Positions 26,298-35,411 of a stretch of 64,000 nt of DNA are shown piece by piece (position 1 is the first letter of the stretch; every line of letters begins with the position of its first letter). This DNA comes from RBG-16-49-21 sp040768125. Lineage in GTDB: Bacteria > Spirochaetota > UBA4802 > UBA5550. The stretch lies in the NCBI GenBank assembly GCA_040768125.1, contig JAXGNG010000006.1, positions 215,827 through 279,826 on the forward strand. The letters run 5' to 3'. Both the position numbers and the translations under genes were made by a program. The notes under the pieces were generated by a model that saw only the letters and a program-made list of their open reading frames with translations, was not told the origin of the DNA and did not search any database.

Positions 26298-27143
26298 CTA
26301 TTTGTTAAGGGTCGTCAGCTCCTTTTTCATCGCGTTGAACTTATCGAGAAACATGGTGTAGATTTCCGGCGTGGTGAGGAACTTCTGTTTGCCGTCGACC
26401 ATGATGAGCCGGCGCTGGGACTTTTTTTTCTTTAAAATGAGGTAGGCCGCCTCGAGAATACCCAGGGCCTGGCAGGCCAGGACGGCGATGTCGAGGTAGG
26501 TGTAGCCGATATGCCCGAATTTCGCCAGGCCGCCGGCCTCGTGGGCCGCCGCCTCGCTGGTGTCGATGCCGTTGCTCATCTTCTTTTCGTAATGATAGTC
26601 GAGAAGGAAGAAGTAGCTCGGCTTCATGGCCGTCAATATTTCCTGCGTGGAGTTGTGGAAGCGCTCCAGTTTCCTGATGGGGCTGTCGTTTGATTCGGCC
26701 GAAAGGGTAAAATCGTCCTTGATCAGGTTCACGTTTTCGAGCTGGTTCACGAAGGAACCGGCCCCGGGGTAGTATTTGCGCAGGGAAATCCGGTACTCGT
26801 CGAAGAGGGGAAACATCTCCTGGTAGGCCCTGTCGCGTTTCAGGAAATTCTTCCAGACGCTCCCCAGCCACTTCAGGACATCCTCGGAGAGCACGAGCTG
26901 CCCGCGCTGCTTGAGGTTGTAGAGAATGTTGGAAAGGAAAAAGAGGACATAATTGCTTCCGGCGGACTTCAGGTGCTCCTCGCACCGGGCCCGGTTGGAC
27001 GGGTCCGTGATGATCTCGTCGATGACGACCATGAGGCGGTCAATGCGGTCCAGGGGATAGCGGCGGTATCCTATCGCCGCGAGGACGGCCTCGCCGATGT
27101 CCTCAAGTGCCTTCGGGATGTTGAGTGGGGAGGTCCCGCCCAT
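26298..27143 (-). CDS. Conserved-looking cytoplasmic protein of unknown function
   Basis: A protein of 281 residues. The ATG at 27143 has GAAGG 8 bases upstream; the frame reaches back to 27224 with a basic leader that looks non-coding. It is predominantly helical with no signal peptide. One hydrophobic stretch (TYLDIAVLACQALGILEAAYLIL, about residues 208-230) could be a buried helix or a weak TM segment, followed by a basic KKKKSQRR patch. No enzymatic motif is apparent. It is the first gene of a two-gene operon with the cNMP/SpoIIE phosphatase, so it may be a partner or a target. I do not recognise the family. Confidence 0.65.
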   Translation of the reverse strand: MGGTSPLNIPKALEDIGEAVLAAIGYRRYPLDRIDRLMVVIDEIITDPSNRARCEEHLKSAGSNYVLFFLSNILYNLKQRGQLVLSEDVLKWLGSVWKNFLKRDRAYQEMFPLFDEYRISLRKYYPGAGSFVNQLENVNLIKDDFTLSAESNDSPIRKLERFHNSTQEILTAMKPSYFFLLDYHYEKKMSNGIDTSEAAAHEAGGLAKFGHIGYTYLDIAVLACQALGILEAAYLILKKKKSQRRLIMVDGKQKFLTTPEIYTMFLDKFNAMKKELTTLNK

Positions 27144-27326
27144 TGAACATACCTTCGTGAAATGTCCGCGATCAATGACCGCGTTTCCGGTGCTAGTAGG
27201 TCCACGGCGAAAGGCGCGTGTCAAGTATTATTCCTCGCGGCAAGGGGTGCGGTAAAGGCGGCTAAAAATATCATTGACGGGCCGCCCCGGGGGTATCATG
27301 CTGATGCGGAACAGTGAGCAGGTGAA

Positions 27327-29390
27327 ATGAATTATCTTCGCGAAAAAAGCAGGAGTGTCGTGATCGTGTCCCACGGCGCTCGGCCCTACGTCTCCATTCC
27401 CGGGGGGCACGGGTTTTCCCTCATCGAGTCGGGTGACATCGGGGCGGACCTCCAGCGCCTTATCGACGAGGGCGGGGGGGATGTGCATGTCCTCGCCGCG
27501 GTGTTCATCCGCTTCGATGAATACGCCGCCCTCCAGAAACTCCTGGGGATCCTTTCCTTCGCCGATATTGCATACCAGTTTGTTATATTCGGCGACGAGG
27601 ACGCGGCGGAGGATCTCACGTTCGAGAGCCTGAGGGAGATATCGGAGTTCAGGCATGACCCCTTGACCGAAAAAGAGTTCATGTTCATCGCCCGGAAGAC
27701 TCTCGCCGTGCTGAACGACCTCTTCATCAACCGGTCCCTCCAGGAAGAGTACCTCGCCAAGCTCGTGGACACGAAGAAGGACCAGGACGACCTGATCAAT
27801 ATCGGGAGGGCCCTGGCGATCGAAAAGGACCAGGGGAAGCTCCTGCGCCTCATCCTGTTCCTGAGCAAGCGGATCACCGGGGCCGACGCCGGGAGCATCT
27901 ACCTGGTCGAGCTGGACGAGGAGGGGAACCGGCGCCTCCGCTTCAAGTACTCTCATACCTTCTCGAGGGACATTCCCCTGGAGGAGCGCGTCCTCCCCAT
28001 GAACAAGAAATCCATCGCGGGTTACGTTGCGGTGACGGGAGAGGTGCTGAACATCCCCGACGCCTACGACCTTCCCGAGGACGCGCCCTATTCCTACAAC
28101 TCATCCGTCGACGAGAAGCACAAATACCGGTGCCGCTCCATGCTGGTGGTGCCGATGAAAAACCACGCGGACGAGATCATCGGCGTGATCCAGCTCATTA
28201 ACAGCAAGGAAGTGCCCGCGGAGGTGGGGCAGGGGCACGACCTGGCCTTTACCCTTCGGCTCCAGGACCCGGCGGATTTCGTGCGGCACGTGGTGACCTT
28301 CGACCAGAAATATAACAGCCTCCTCGAGGCCGTGGCGGGACAGGCCGCCATCGCCATCGAGAACAACCGGATGATCACCCAGATACAGAACCAGTTCGAG
28401 GAGTTCGTCAAGGCCTCCGTGTCCGCCATAGAGTCGCGCGATCCCGCCACCTCGGGCCACTCCTTTCGCGTGGCCGAGCTCTGCGTCGCCATGGCACGCG
28501 CCGTGAACGGGGTCCGCGAGGGCTATCTCGGCGGCGTCACCTTCACCGATGTGCAGATCAGGGAGCTCGAGCTGGCGGCGCTTCTCCATGATTTCGGCAA
28601 GGTCTACATCGATCTCTCGGTGTTCAGAAAGGCGAAGAAGCTCTATCCGAAAGACTACGAGAACCTCTGTCTCCGCCTTGATTACCTCTACCGCTTCCTG
28701 GAGCTCAGTTATTCAGTGCGGGAGGCGCAGCTCCTGAGGAGCGGCGCCGCGGCGGAATGCGAAGCCCTGGCGGAGGAGAGAAGCTCGAAGCTCCGCCGCA
28801 TCGTCGAGATCAAGGAGAAGATCGGCAGGCTGAACGAGCCCGCGGTGACCGATGACGATCCTGAGGCGACCCTTGCCCGCATCGCCTTGGAGGTCGAGGA
28901 GATCGAGTGTCTCGGCGTCGACGGGGGAAAGGTGTGCGTCCTGTCGCCTCAGGACCGGGTGAACCTCTCGATCCGGCGGGGGAGCCTGAACCCCGTGGAG
29001 CGGAGGGAGATCGAGAGCCACGTGACCCATACCCATTATTTCGTGAGCAAAATACCCTGGCCACCGGAGTACCGGAACATCCCGGAGATAGCCCTGCGGC
29101 ACCACGAGAAGCTCGACGGGAGCGGCTATCCCGACGGGCTCCGGGGGCGGGAGAGCACCCTTGTCCAGTCGCGAATCATGGCCATCGCGGACATCTTCGA
29201 CGCCCTCGCCGCGGGGGACCGGCCCTACAAGAAGGCGGTCCCCCTCGGGCGGACCCTAGAAATACTGCGCGAGGAGGCGGAGCGGGGCGTCCTGGACCCT
29301 GACCTGGTGGCGCTGTTCATCGACGGGAAAATATATGAAGAGGCGCGCCGCGATGGCGGCGACGCCGTGGCGGAGGAGCATGCGGGTTGA
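27327..29390 (+). CDS. GAF/HD-GYP cyclic-di-GMP phosphodiesterase with inserted segment
   Basis: A protein of 687 residues. An N-terminal region (about 1-140) is of unknown fold. A GAF-type sensor domain runs from about 160 to 355. The HD-GYP domain begins near 370 (ESRDPATSGHSFRVAELC), with the HD pair in LLHDFGKVYID and the GYP part HHEKLDGSGYPDGLRG. Normally these two parts are about 60 residues apart. Here about 170 residues separate them, including a Glu/Lys/Arg-rich helical stretch. Metal-ligand motifs are intact, so phosphodiesterase activity is likely. It is transcribed divergently from the SpoIIE operon. Confidence 0.88.
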   Translation: MNYLREKSRSVVIVSHGARPYVSIPGGHGFSLIESGDIGADLQRLIDEGGGDVHVLAAVFIRFDEYAALQKLLGILSFADIAYQFVIFGDEDAAEDLTFESLREISEFRHDPLTEKEFMFIARKTLAVLNDLFINRSLQEEYLAKLVDTKKDQDDLINIGRALAIEKDQGKLLRLILFLSKRITGADAGSIYLVELDEEGNRRLRFKYSHTFSRDIPLEERVLPMNKKSIAGYVAVTGEVLNIPDAYDLPEDAPYSYNSSVDEKHKYRCRSMLVVPMKNHADEIIGVIQLINSKEVPAEVGQGHDLAFTLRLQDPADFVRHVVTFDQKYNSLLEAVAGQAAIAIENNRMITQIQNQFEEFVKASVSAIESRDPATSGHSFRVAELCVAMARAVNGVREGYLGGVTFTDVQIRELELAALLHDFGKVYIDLSVFRKAKKLYPKDYENLCLRLDYLYRFLELSYSVREAQLLRSGAAAECEALAEERSSKLRRIVEIKEKIGRLNEPAVTDDDPEATLARIALEVEEIECLGVDGGKVCVLSPQDRVNLSIRRGSLNPVERREIESHVTHTHYFVSKIPWPPEYRNIPEIALRHHEKLDGSGYPDGLRGRESTLVQSRIMAIADIFDALAAGDRPYKKAVPLGRTLEILREEAERGVLDPDLVALFIDGKIYEEARRDGGDAVAEEHAG

Positions 29391-29850
29391 GGGAAATCCA
29401 CCGCTGCGCCGTATCCTCGGAGAGGCCCTGGTGATCGTCGCGGCGGCGGCCGCCCTGGGGCTCGGGGTCAACCTCGTCAATCCCCGGGGGTACGAGCCGG
29501 TGCCGCGCCGCGTCCTGTCGTACCGGGCAATCGTTCCCGTATCGGCCGAGGAGGCGAGGGTGAAATACGAGGCGGGCATCGCGCGCTTCATCGACGCCCG
29601 CGAGGCGGAGGAGTTCCGGGAATCCCGCGTGACCGGAGCGATCAGCGTTCCCGCCCTGGGCGACGCGGTCCCCCCCTCCCCGGTCGCGGGATCGGAGCCC
29701 ATCATCTATTGCGGCGGAGCCGGGTGCGGCGCGTCGGAGATCCTGGCCCGGCGGATGATCGACGCGGGGCGCCGGGGAACCGTGTACATCCTGGAGGGCG
29801 GGCTTCCGGAGTGGGAGCGCCGCGGATATCCCATGGAGCGGGGGAGATAG
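29335..29850 (+). CDS. Membrane-anchored rhodanese-like protein
   Basis: Up to 171 residues. The start at 29335 overlaps the HD-GYP gene by 56 bp; an in-frame ATG at 29380, closely behind GGAGGAG, is an alternative that gives an 11-bp overlap. An N-terminal TM helix (LGEALVIVAAAAALGLGVNLV) is followed by a rhodanese domain. It shows ARFIDAREAEEFRESRVTGAI and an active-site Cys in IIYCGGAGCGAS. Rhodanese domains carry sulfane sulfur; here the domain would face the periplasm. It is directly followed by a MauE/DoxX protein, a pairing seen in several deltaproteobacteria-like genomes and thought to concern thiol redox chemistry. Confidence 0.85.
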   Translation: MKRRAAMAATPWRRSMRVEGNPPLRRILGEALVIVAAAAALGLGVNLVNPRGYEPVPRRVLSYRAIVPVSAEEARVKYEAGIARFIDAREAEEFRESRVTGAISVPALGDAVPPSPVAGSEPIIYCGGAGCGASEILARRMIDAGRRGTVYILEGGLPEWERRGYPMERGR

Positions 29851-30384
29851 ATGGGCGGCGAAAGCGGCATCCGCCGGGGGATCGGCGGTTTTCTCTACGG
29901 CAACATGGCGGCGGCGGCGGTGCGCATCGCCCTGGGCGCCCTCCTGCTCCTCGCCGGGTCCCTCAAGATCGGCGACCCGGAGCAGTTCGCGCAGGTGATC
30001 GCGCGATACGGCATTGTCCCGGATTTCCTTATCCCCTACGGCGCGGTCATGGTGCCGGCCCTCGAGGTCCTGACGGGCCTTCTGCTCATTATCGGCTACC
30101 GAATCCGCGCCGCCTCACTTGTCGGGGCCGCGATGATGGCGGTTTTTTCCGTCTTCATTGCCGCGGCCATGGCGCGGGGCGAGCGGTTCGACTGCGGCTG
30201 CTTTAATTTCGGGCGCCTGGGCCTGGGAATCAGCGAGACCGTGGGTCCCTGGGTGCTGGCGAGGGACCTCCTGTTCCTGGTGGGATTTCTCATCCTGCTC
30301 CGTGCGCGGCGTCACCTCCTCTCCCTCGAGCATTTCATCGAAAAAATCCGCCTGCGGAATCTCGAGAAGGCGAGATACGAGTAA
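29851..30384 (+). CDS. MauE/DoxX-type redox-associated membrane protein
   Basis: A protein of 177 residues with four TM helices (about 20-40, 60-82, 87-108 and 128-148). The start immediately follows the rhodanese stop, with no gap. The segment ERFDCGCFNFGRLG carries a Cys-Gly-Cys pair between helices 3 and 4, as in MauE-family proteins that pass reducing equivalents or help form disulfides. The first helix region ALLLLAGSLKIGDPEQFA is typical of the DoxX/MauE superfamily. It probably works with the rhodanese encoded just upstream. Confidence 0.85.
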   Translation: MGGESGIRRGIGGFLYGNMAAAAVRIALGALLLLAGSLKIGDPEQFAQVIARYGIVPDFLIPYGAVMVPALEVLTGLLLIIGYRIRAASLVGAAMMAVFSVFIAAAMARGERFDCGCFNFGRLGLGISETVGPWVLARDLLFLVGFLILLRARRHLLSLEHFIEKIRLRNLEKARYE

Positions 30385-30416
30385 CGCACCCCATCGGGAT
30401 ACCGGGGCGGACCTCC

Positions 30417-31595
30417 CTACGCCGCCGCGCGCCTCCTCTTGTGTATCTCGATGCAGATGATCGCCGTCACCGGCATGCTGAGGAACATCCCGATGCATCC
30501 AACCGCCGATTTCACCAGCTCGCTCAGGACCGGGTTGTAGTTGAAGACGAGCCAGAAGGGCATGGAGGGTTCGATGCGCATGGCGATGAGGAGCACCATG
30601 GGAAGGGCGCTCCCGACGTAGGCGAAGAGGAGGGTGTTCACCGTGGCCCCCAGGATGTCGGCGCTCACGTTGAAGACCGAGCGGAAGGCCTCCCCCACGG
30701 AGATCTCCGGGTGCACGCGGAAGATCTCCTCCGTCGCCGAGGCGATGGAGATGCAGACGTCCATGATGGCCCCCAGGGCCGCGATGACGATACCGGCAAG
30801 GGCCAGGCCCCGCAGGTCGACGTCGATCGCCGAGGCGTAGAAGACCGTCATCATCTCGTTGGTGACGATGCCGGAAAGGTGCATCAGCCACCCGGAGAAG
30901 AGGGCGAGCCCCGTGGCCAGGAGGACGCCCGAGGAGGCGCCGAGTATGGCCGCTGCGGTCTTCTTCCTGAATCCGAGGAGTATGGGTATGGTCACGACGA
31001 TGGCGAAGAGGGCGATGCCGACGGCGATGGGAAGGGGCGACCGGCCCTCCAGGGTCATCGGGATGAGCACGTAAAAGACGAGGATCACCGTCGCGACGAG
31101 GGAGACCATGGAGAGCACCCCCCTGAGGCGCCCCACGGCCACGATGGTCACGACGAGCAACACCGCCAGGACGATGATGCCCGCGGTGTTGTCCACGTCG
31201 TAGATGGAGACGTACTCCACCGCGTCGGCGCCCTCCATCTTCGATATCCCGATGAAGACCGTGTCCCCCTCGCGGTAGAACATCCCGGCGGGCATGTCGT
31301 CCTCGCCGAAGAAGGTCGCCACGTGTTCCTGGCCCTTTTCTTCGCCCCCGAGGATGCGAAGGTGCACCCGTATCTCGACCTGGGAGGGTTCCCCTCCGGG
31401 GCCCGTCCTGCGCTCGATCCGCTCGACCTTCGCCCTGGCGTAGTGACGCTCGTCGACGTAGACCTTCCTTTCACGGGCCTGGGACGCTCCCGCCGCGGTA
31501 ATGAGTGCGGCGATGACGAGCAGAGCGGGGAGACACGTCCCCTTCCTCGCGCTCCCCGCCGTTCCGGATACGGTGTCATTCATGCTTTTTTTCAT
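30417..31595 (-). CDS. YibE/F-like multi-TM membrane protein
   Basis: A protein of 392 residues with an N-terminal signal-like helix, an exported beta domain of about 90 residues (KVYVDERHYARAKVERIE onward), and then eight or so TM helices. The region from LSMVSLVATVILVFYVLIP through GCIGMFLSMPVTAIICIE is the YibE/F family pattern. These proteins are suspected permeases with unknown substrate. Start chosen at 31595 after a GGAG site; an upstream ATG at 31607 is possible. The 5' end overlaps the MscS gene by 20 bp, so the two are co-translated. Confidence 0.85.
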   Translation of the reverse strand: MKKSMNDTVSGTAGSARKGTCLPALLVIAALITAAGASQARERKVYVDERHYARAKVERIERRTGPGGEPSQVEIRVHLRILGGEEKGQEHVATFFGEDDMPAGMFYREGDTVFIGISKMEGADAVEYVSIYDVDNTAGIIVLAVLLVVTIVAVGRLRGVLSMVSLVATVILVFYVLIPMTLEGRSPLPIAVGIALFAIVVTIPILLGFRKKTAAAILGASSGVLLATGLALFSGWLMHLSGIVTNEMMTVFYASAIDVDLRGLALAGIVIAALGAIMDVCISIASATEEIFRVHPEISVGEAFRSVFNVSADILGATVNTLLFAYVGSALPMVLLIAMRIEPSMPFWLVFNYNPVLSELVKSAVGCIGMFLSMPVTAIICIEIHKRRRAAA

Positions 31596-32508
31596 TCCTC
31601 TCTCCATTCCCTGATGCGGTCCCGCGCGATTCGACGCCTTCCATTTTTTTCCCGGCGTCGGGCACGTCGATGATATGGATGTCTCTCTGGGGGTAGGGAA
31701 TCTCTATACCGAGTTCCCTGAATCTTTTCGAAACGGCGTAATAGAGCTGGCTTTTCAGCACGCCCGGGCGATCGGTGTATTCCCTGGTCCATACGCGGAG
31801 CGTCAGTGTCACGGAACTCTCGGAAAATTCATTGAAGAGAACGTCGGGTGAGGGGCTCTTCAGGACCCCCCCGTTCTCCCGGGCAACCCCCAGCAGGATC
31901 TCCCGGACCTTTTCCGGGTCTTCGCGGTAGGAGATCGAGACCGGGAAATTGAAGCGGACATTGCGCCCCGCGTGGCTCCAGTTTATCACCTTCGAGCTGA
32001 TGAACTCCGAGTTGGGCACGATGATCGATATGTTGTCGTTGGTCAGTATGGTGGTGGCGCGCATCGAGATGCTGATCACGTCGCCGGTAATGCCCGCCAC
32101 CTCGATGCGGTCCCCCACCTTTATCGGCCTCTCGAACAGGATGATGAGGCCGCTGACGAAGTTGTTCGTGATGTTCTGGAGGCCGAAGCCGATGCCGATC
32201 CCGAGGGCCCCGAAAATGATGGTGAGGCTGGTGATGTCGATGCCCGCGGCTTGGAGGACGATGAAAAACCCGATGGTGATGATGACGTAGCGGATAAGGG
32301 TCGCCACGGCGACCCTGGTTCCCACCTCGATGCTGCTCTTCGACATGAGGCGGTAGATCACCAGGCGGTTCAGTCGCGAGGTGAGGAACATGAGGAGCGC
32401 CAGGACCGCCGTCATGTAGATCAGCTTCCATGCCGTGATGGAGGCGTCCCCCAGGGTCAGGAGGGGCGTGTTCAGCCAGTCGGTGATGTTCCCTATCGTT
32501 TCTATCAC
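31576..32508 (-). CDS. Small-conductance mechanosensitive channel, MscS family
   Basis: A protein of 310 residues with three TM helices in the first 125 residues. The pore-lining helix is followed by the conserved ALGIGIGFGLQNITNNFVSG, and the beta domain by ERPIKVGDRIEVAGITGDV. The C-terminal alpha/beta domain contains RVWTREYTDRPGVL. The last 25 residues are charged and unstructured. The gene is 9 bp from the SLC13-type transporter upstream and overlaps the YibE/F gene downstream, a compact three-gene operon. Confidence 0.93.
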   Translation of the reverse strand: MIETIGNITDWLNTPLLTLGDASITAWKLIYMTAVLALLMFLTSRLNRLVIYRLMSKSSIEVGTRVAVATLIRYVIITIGFFIVLQAAGIDITSLTIIFGALGIGIGFGLQNITNNFVSGLIILFERPIKVGDRIEVAGITGDVISISMRATTILTNDNISIIVPNSEFISSKVINWSHAGRNVRFNFPVSISYREDPEKVREILLGVARENGGVLKSPSPDVLFNEFSESSVTLTLRVWTREYTDRPGVLKSQLYYAVSKRFRELGIEIPYPQRDIHIIDVPDAGKKMEGVESRGTASGNGERNEKKHE

Positions 32509-32517
32509 GGTGCCTCC

Positions 32518-34296
32518 TCAGAAGGGGAAAAAGATGGGGATCAGGATCGTCGCCAGGACCCAGAACAGGAGGTTCAGCGGGGCGCCAACCTTCAGGAAGT
32601 CGGAGAACCGGTATTCGCCGATTCCATAGACCATGGTGTTGGTCTGGTAGCCCACGGGGGTCATGAAGCTCGACGATGCGGCGAAGGTCACGGCGACCAG
32701 GAAGGGGCGCGGGCTCACGCCCAGGGAGTCGGCCAGCACGATGGCGATGGGCGCGAGGAGCACGGCGGTGGCGTTGTTCGACATTGCCTCCGTGAGCAGG
32801 GACGTGAGAAGGTAGAGCGCCGCCAGGATGGCCACGGGACCGAGGTCGCCCAGGATTCCGATGAGGGCCTTCGCCAGGTAAAGGGCGGTGCCCGTTTTTT
32901 CCAGGGCGATCCCCAGGGAGAGTATGCCCCCCAGGAGGAAGATGACCTTCCACTCGATGGCCTGGTAGGCTTCCTCCATGGTGATGCAGCGCGCCAGGAC
33001 CATGAGGACGCAGCCGATGATCGCGGTGACCATTATCGGCGCCAGCCCCAGGGCGGGCACGACGATGACGCCGAGGACGATCAGGAGGGCCGGGATGATC
33101 CGGTCCTTCCGGTACGCCGGCCTCTCGATCTCCGACACGATGACGAAATCGTCGTGGCTTTTCAGCCAGTCGTAGTGTTCCTTCCCCACCTCGATGAGGA
33201 GGGCGTCACCCGGCTTCAGGGGCGTGTCAGTGAAGTTTTTGCGGAAGAGTTGTCCCCGGTGCCGCATCGCCAGGGCGTTGGCCCGGTAGTTGCTCCTGAA
33301 CTGCGCGGACCTGATGGTCTTCCCCGCCAGGGACGAGTTATGGGCGACGATCGCCTCCACGAGAAGAAGGTCGTCGCCGTCGTCCCCGGGAAGGAGCCCC
33401 CTGCGGTCGGCCTTGAGGGCGATTCCCATCCGATCCTTCATGCTCTGCAGCTGCTTCACGTCGCAGCGGACCCGCAGCACGTCCCCTTCCCTCAGGGTGA
33501 TGAAGGAGAAGGGCATGAACACGCGCTTTCCGTTCCGTATCACGTCGAGCACGTCGATATCGAGTTCCCTGACCAGGGGCGACTCGGTAAGCCTGGTCCC
33601 CACGGACCTGGCCTCGGGGAGCACCACGATTTCCGTCATGTACTCCGCCATGTCGTAGCGGTCCGCGGGCCCTCCTTCGTAGTGCCGACGGGGAAGGAGG
33701 CGGACGCCGATAAGGAGCATGTAGGCGATGCCGGCCAGGAGGAAGATCGATCCCATGGCGGTGAATTCGAACATGCCGAAGGAGGGCTGCCCGTGGTTCA
33801 CGGCGATGGAGCTCACCAGTATGTTGGTGGAGGTCCCGATGAGGGTGCAGACCCCGCCGAACATCGACGCGAAGGAGATCGGGATGAGGAGCCTCGATGG
33901 GCTCAGCCTGTTGTCCTTGGACACGCTCATCAGTATCGGGATGAAGACGGCGACCACGGGGGTGTTGTTGGTGAACGCCGAGAGAAGCGCGACGATCGCC
34001 ATGGTGGCGGCGAGGCCGGCGTAGTAGCTCAGCCCGAAGAGCCGGGAGGTGACGGTCCCGAGGTAGTTCACCGCCCCGGTCTGCCTGAGGGCGGCGCTCA
34101 GGACGAACATGGCCGTGACCGTCACCGTGGCGCTGTTGCTGAATCCCGAGACGCCCTCCCCGGGGGTGATGATGCCGCTCAGGAGCAGGACGCCCATGAT
34201 GATGATGGCGGTGAGGTCGACGGAAAGCTTTTCCGTGGCGAAGAGGATGACGGCGGCGAGAATGACCGCCAGAACTGTAAGCATTTCGATTGTCAT
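32518..34296 (-). CDS. SLC13/DASS-type anion transporter with TrkA-C domains
   Basis: A protein of 592 residues, starting at the ATG at 34296; the frame back to 34353 is Pro/Gly-rich and not conserved. About 11 TM helices split into two halves by two RCK_C/TrkA-C domains (about 205-375). Each half contains a substrate-binding motif: NNTPVVAVFIP and SNNATAVLLAPIA are the SNT/NNT-type repeats. Proteins of this type are sodium-coupled sulfate, dicarboxylate or related anion importers; the exact substrate cannot be told. It heads the operon with MscS and YibE/F. Confidence 0.9.
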   Translation of the reverse strand: MTIEMLTVLAVILAAVILFATEKLSVDLTAIIIMGVLLLSGIITPGEGVSGFSNSATVTVTAMFVLSAALRQTGAVNYLGTVTSRLFGLSYYAGLAATMAIVALLSAFTNNTPVVAVFIPILMSVSKDNRLSPSRLLIPISFASMFGGVCTLIGTSTNILVSSIAVNHGQPSFGMFEFTAMGSIFLLAGIAYMLLIGVRLLPRRHYEGGPADRYDMAEYMTEIVVLPEARSVGTRLTESPLVRELDIDVLDVIRNGKRVFMPFSFITLREGDVLRVRCDVKQLQSMKDRMGIALKADRRGLLPGDDGDDLLLVEAIVAHNSSLAGKTIRSAQFRSNYRANALAMRHRGQLFRKNFTDTPLKPGDALLIEVGKEHYDWLKSHDDFVIVSEIERPAYRKDRIIPALLIVLGVIVVPALGLAPIMVTAIIGCVLMVLARCITMEEAYQAIEWKVIFLLGGILSLGIALEKTGTALYLAKALIGILGDLGPVAILAALYLLTSLLTEAMSNNATAVLLAPIAIVLADSLGVSPRPFLVAVTFAASSSFMTPVGYQTNTMVYGIGEYRFSDFLKVGAPLNLLFWVLATILIPIFFPF

Positions 34297-34313
34297 GTCG
34301 CGCCCAGGGCCCC

Positions 34314-34340
34314 GGCCTCCCGGACAGTTTCCGGGAGGCC
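34314..34340. terminator. Hairpin between the XRE-cupin and SLC13 genes
   Basis: A perfect 10-bp stem, 34314-34323 and 34331-34340 (arm GGCCTCCCGG), with a 7-nt loop. It lies downstream of the leftward XRE-cupin gene and upstream of the SLC13 start. There is no T tract on either side, so it may be a weak terminator or a processing stem. Confidence 0.45.
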
Positions 34341-34391
34341 CCAAGCCTTCCACGATCGCGCCGCCCCGTCAAGCAAAAAGGGCGGGGCGCG

Positions 34392-35042
34392 TCATTGCCC
34401 CGCGTAGATCATGGCCATAATGACGGCGTTGTCGGATTTTGACATGTTGATCACGTTGTGGGGAATCGTCGAGAGGTAGTAGATGCAGTCCCCTTCCTTG
34501 AGCACCTCCTCCTTGTCGCCCAGGACCACCTTGATCGATCCCTCCATGACGACGATGAATTCCTCGCCGTCGTGGCGCGAGAGCTCCTCGCTCCCCGCGT
34601 CGGGGGAGAGGGTCACGAGGAAGGCCTCCATGTGCTTCTCCCTGATGCCGCTGGCAAGGGACTGGTAGCTGTAGTTGGGGCGCTCGGCGGACCCCGTGGC
34701 GTAACGGGCGATGCTCTGGCGGTCCTTTTTCCGCACCACGGAGTAGCTGTAGCCCGACTTCTCGTCGAGGAGGAAGCCCGTGCCGATGCGGAGGGCCTTG
34801 GAGAGCTTCACCACGGTCCCGAGGTCGGGAAGGATCTTCTGGGACTCAATCTCCTTCAGCTTCTCCACGGGGATGCCGGAGATCTTCGAGAACTGTTCCA
34901 GGGGCATCTTCTGCATTTCGCGCAGTTCCTTCAGGCGCTTCCCCATGGGGACGATCTCCTCCTTTTTTTCCTGGTCGCTGTAGTATCCCTGGACCTCCTC
35001 GAAATATTCTTTGTACTCCTTGCTTTCATGCATGACTTTCAT
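34392..35042 (-). CDS. XRE-family regulator with C-terminal cupin
   Basis: A protein of 216 residues starting at 35042, where GAGGTGG lies 6 bases upstream; the frame extends to 35330 but that leader lacks conserved residues. A helix-turn-helix of the XRE type covers about 33-90 (LKELREMQKMPLEQFSKISG and IPVEKLKEIESQK). The C-terminal cupin_2 domain (about 130-214) has GEEFIVVMEGSIKVVLG and EGDCIYYLSTIPHNV. Such regulators often sense a small metabolite in the cupin, e.g. in polyamine, sulfur or fatty-acid control. It is divergent from icd with a 369-bp gap. Confidence 0.88.
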   Translation of the reverse strand: MKVMHESKEYKEYFEEVQGYYSDQEKKEEIVPMGKRLKELREMQKMPLEQFSKISGIPVEKLKEIESQKILPDLGTVVKLSKALRIGTGFLLDEKSGYSYSVVRKKDRQSIARYATGSAERPNYSYQSLASGIREKHMEAFLVTLSPDAGSEELSRHDGEEFIVVMEGSIKVVLGDKEEVLKEGDCIYYLSTIPHNVINMSKSDNAVIMAMIYAGQ

Positions 35043-35306
35043 TCGTACCACCTCTCGCGTGTTATCGATGAGTGCGACGGGTTTGCGTCTTCGCGCGGGG
35101 ATCCTGCCGTCGATTCCGGGCCTGTTAAGATCTCCGCCGTAGTTCAATCCCCGGCTGATTGTTATATGCCCAATGGCCGTATCTGTCAACCCTATATCGG
35201 GATGATTTCGCCAGGATATTTGAATGATGCAGGCCAGTGAGACTGACGCCTGTTTTTTCACGATCGTAACAATGACGCGGGAACAGGGCGGTCTGAAAAA
35301 TGGGAT

Positions 35307-35335
35307 TTGACAAAATTTGCGTGTTTTCAATAGTG
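35307..35335 (+). promoter_or_regulatory. Candidate sigma-70 promoter upstream of icd
   Basis: TTGACA at 35307-35312, 17-bp spacer, ATAGTG at 35330-35335, 76 bp before the icd start. The -10 is poor. The 369-bp divergent gap (35043-35411) holds no other clear gene; it would also contain the promoter for the XRE-cupin gene. Confidence 0.35.
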
Positions 35336-35411
35336 GTCATCGATTGGAAGAAAATCCGGCCGGGCCCTCTCCGGGGCGGGCCAACACACTACTACGAAAG
35401 CGCGGTACTCC

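Noticed and set aside
31972..34407. 811-codon open frame on the + strand antisense to MscS and SLC13 genes
   Set aside because: The translation is rich in His, Gly, Asp and Arg with no domain, typical of antisense frames in GC-rich DNA; the minus-strand genes are well recognised.
35043..35411. tRNA or riboswitch in the divergent gap between XRE-cupin and icd
   Set aside because: No cloverleaf or T-loop sequence and no recognisable aptamer core was seen.
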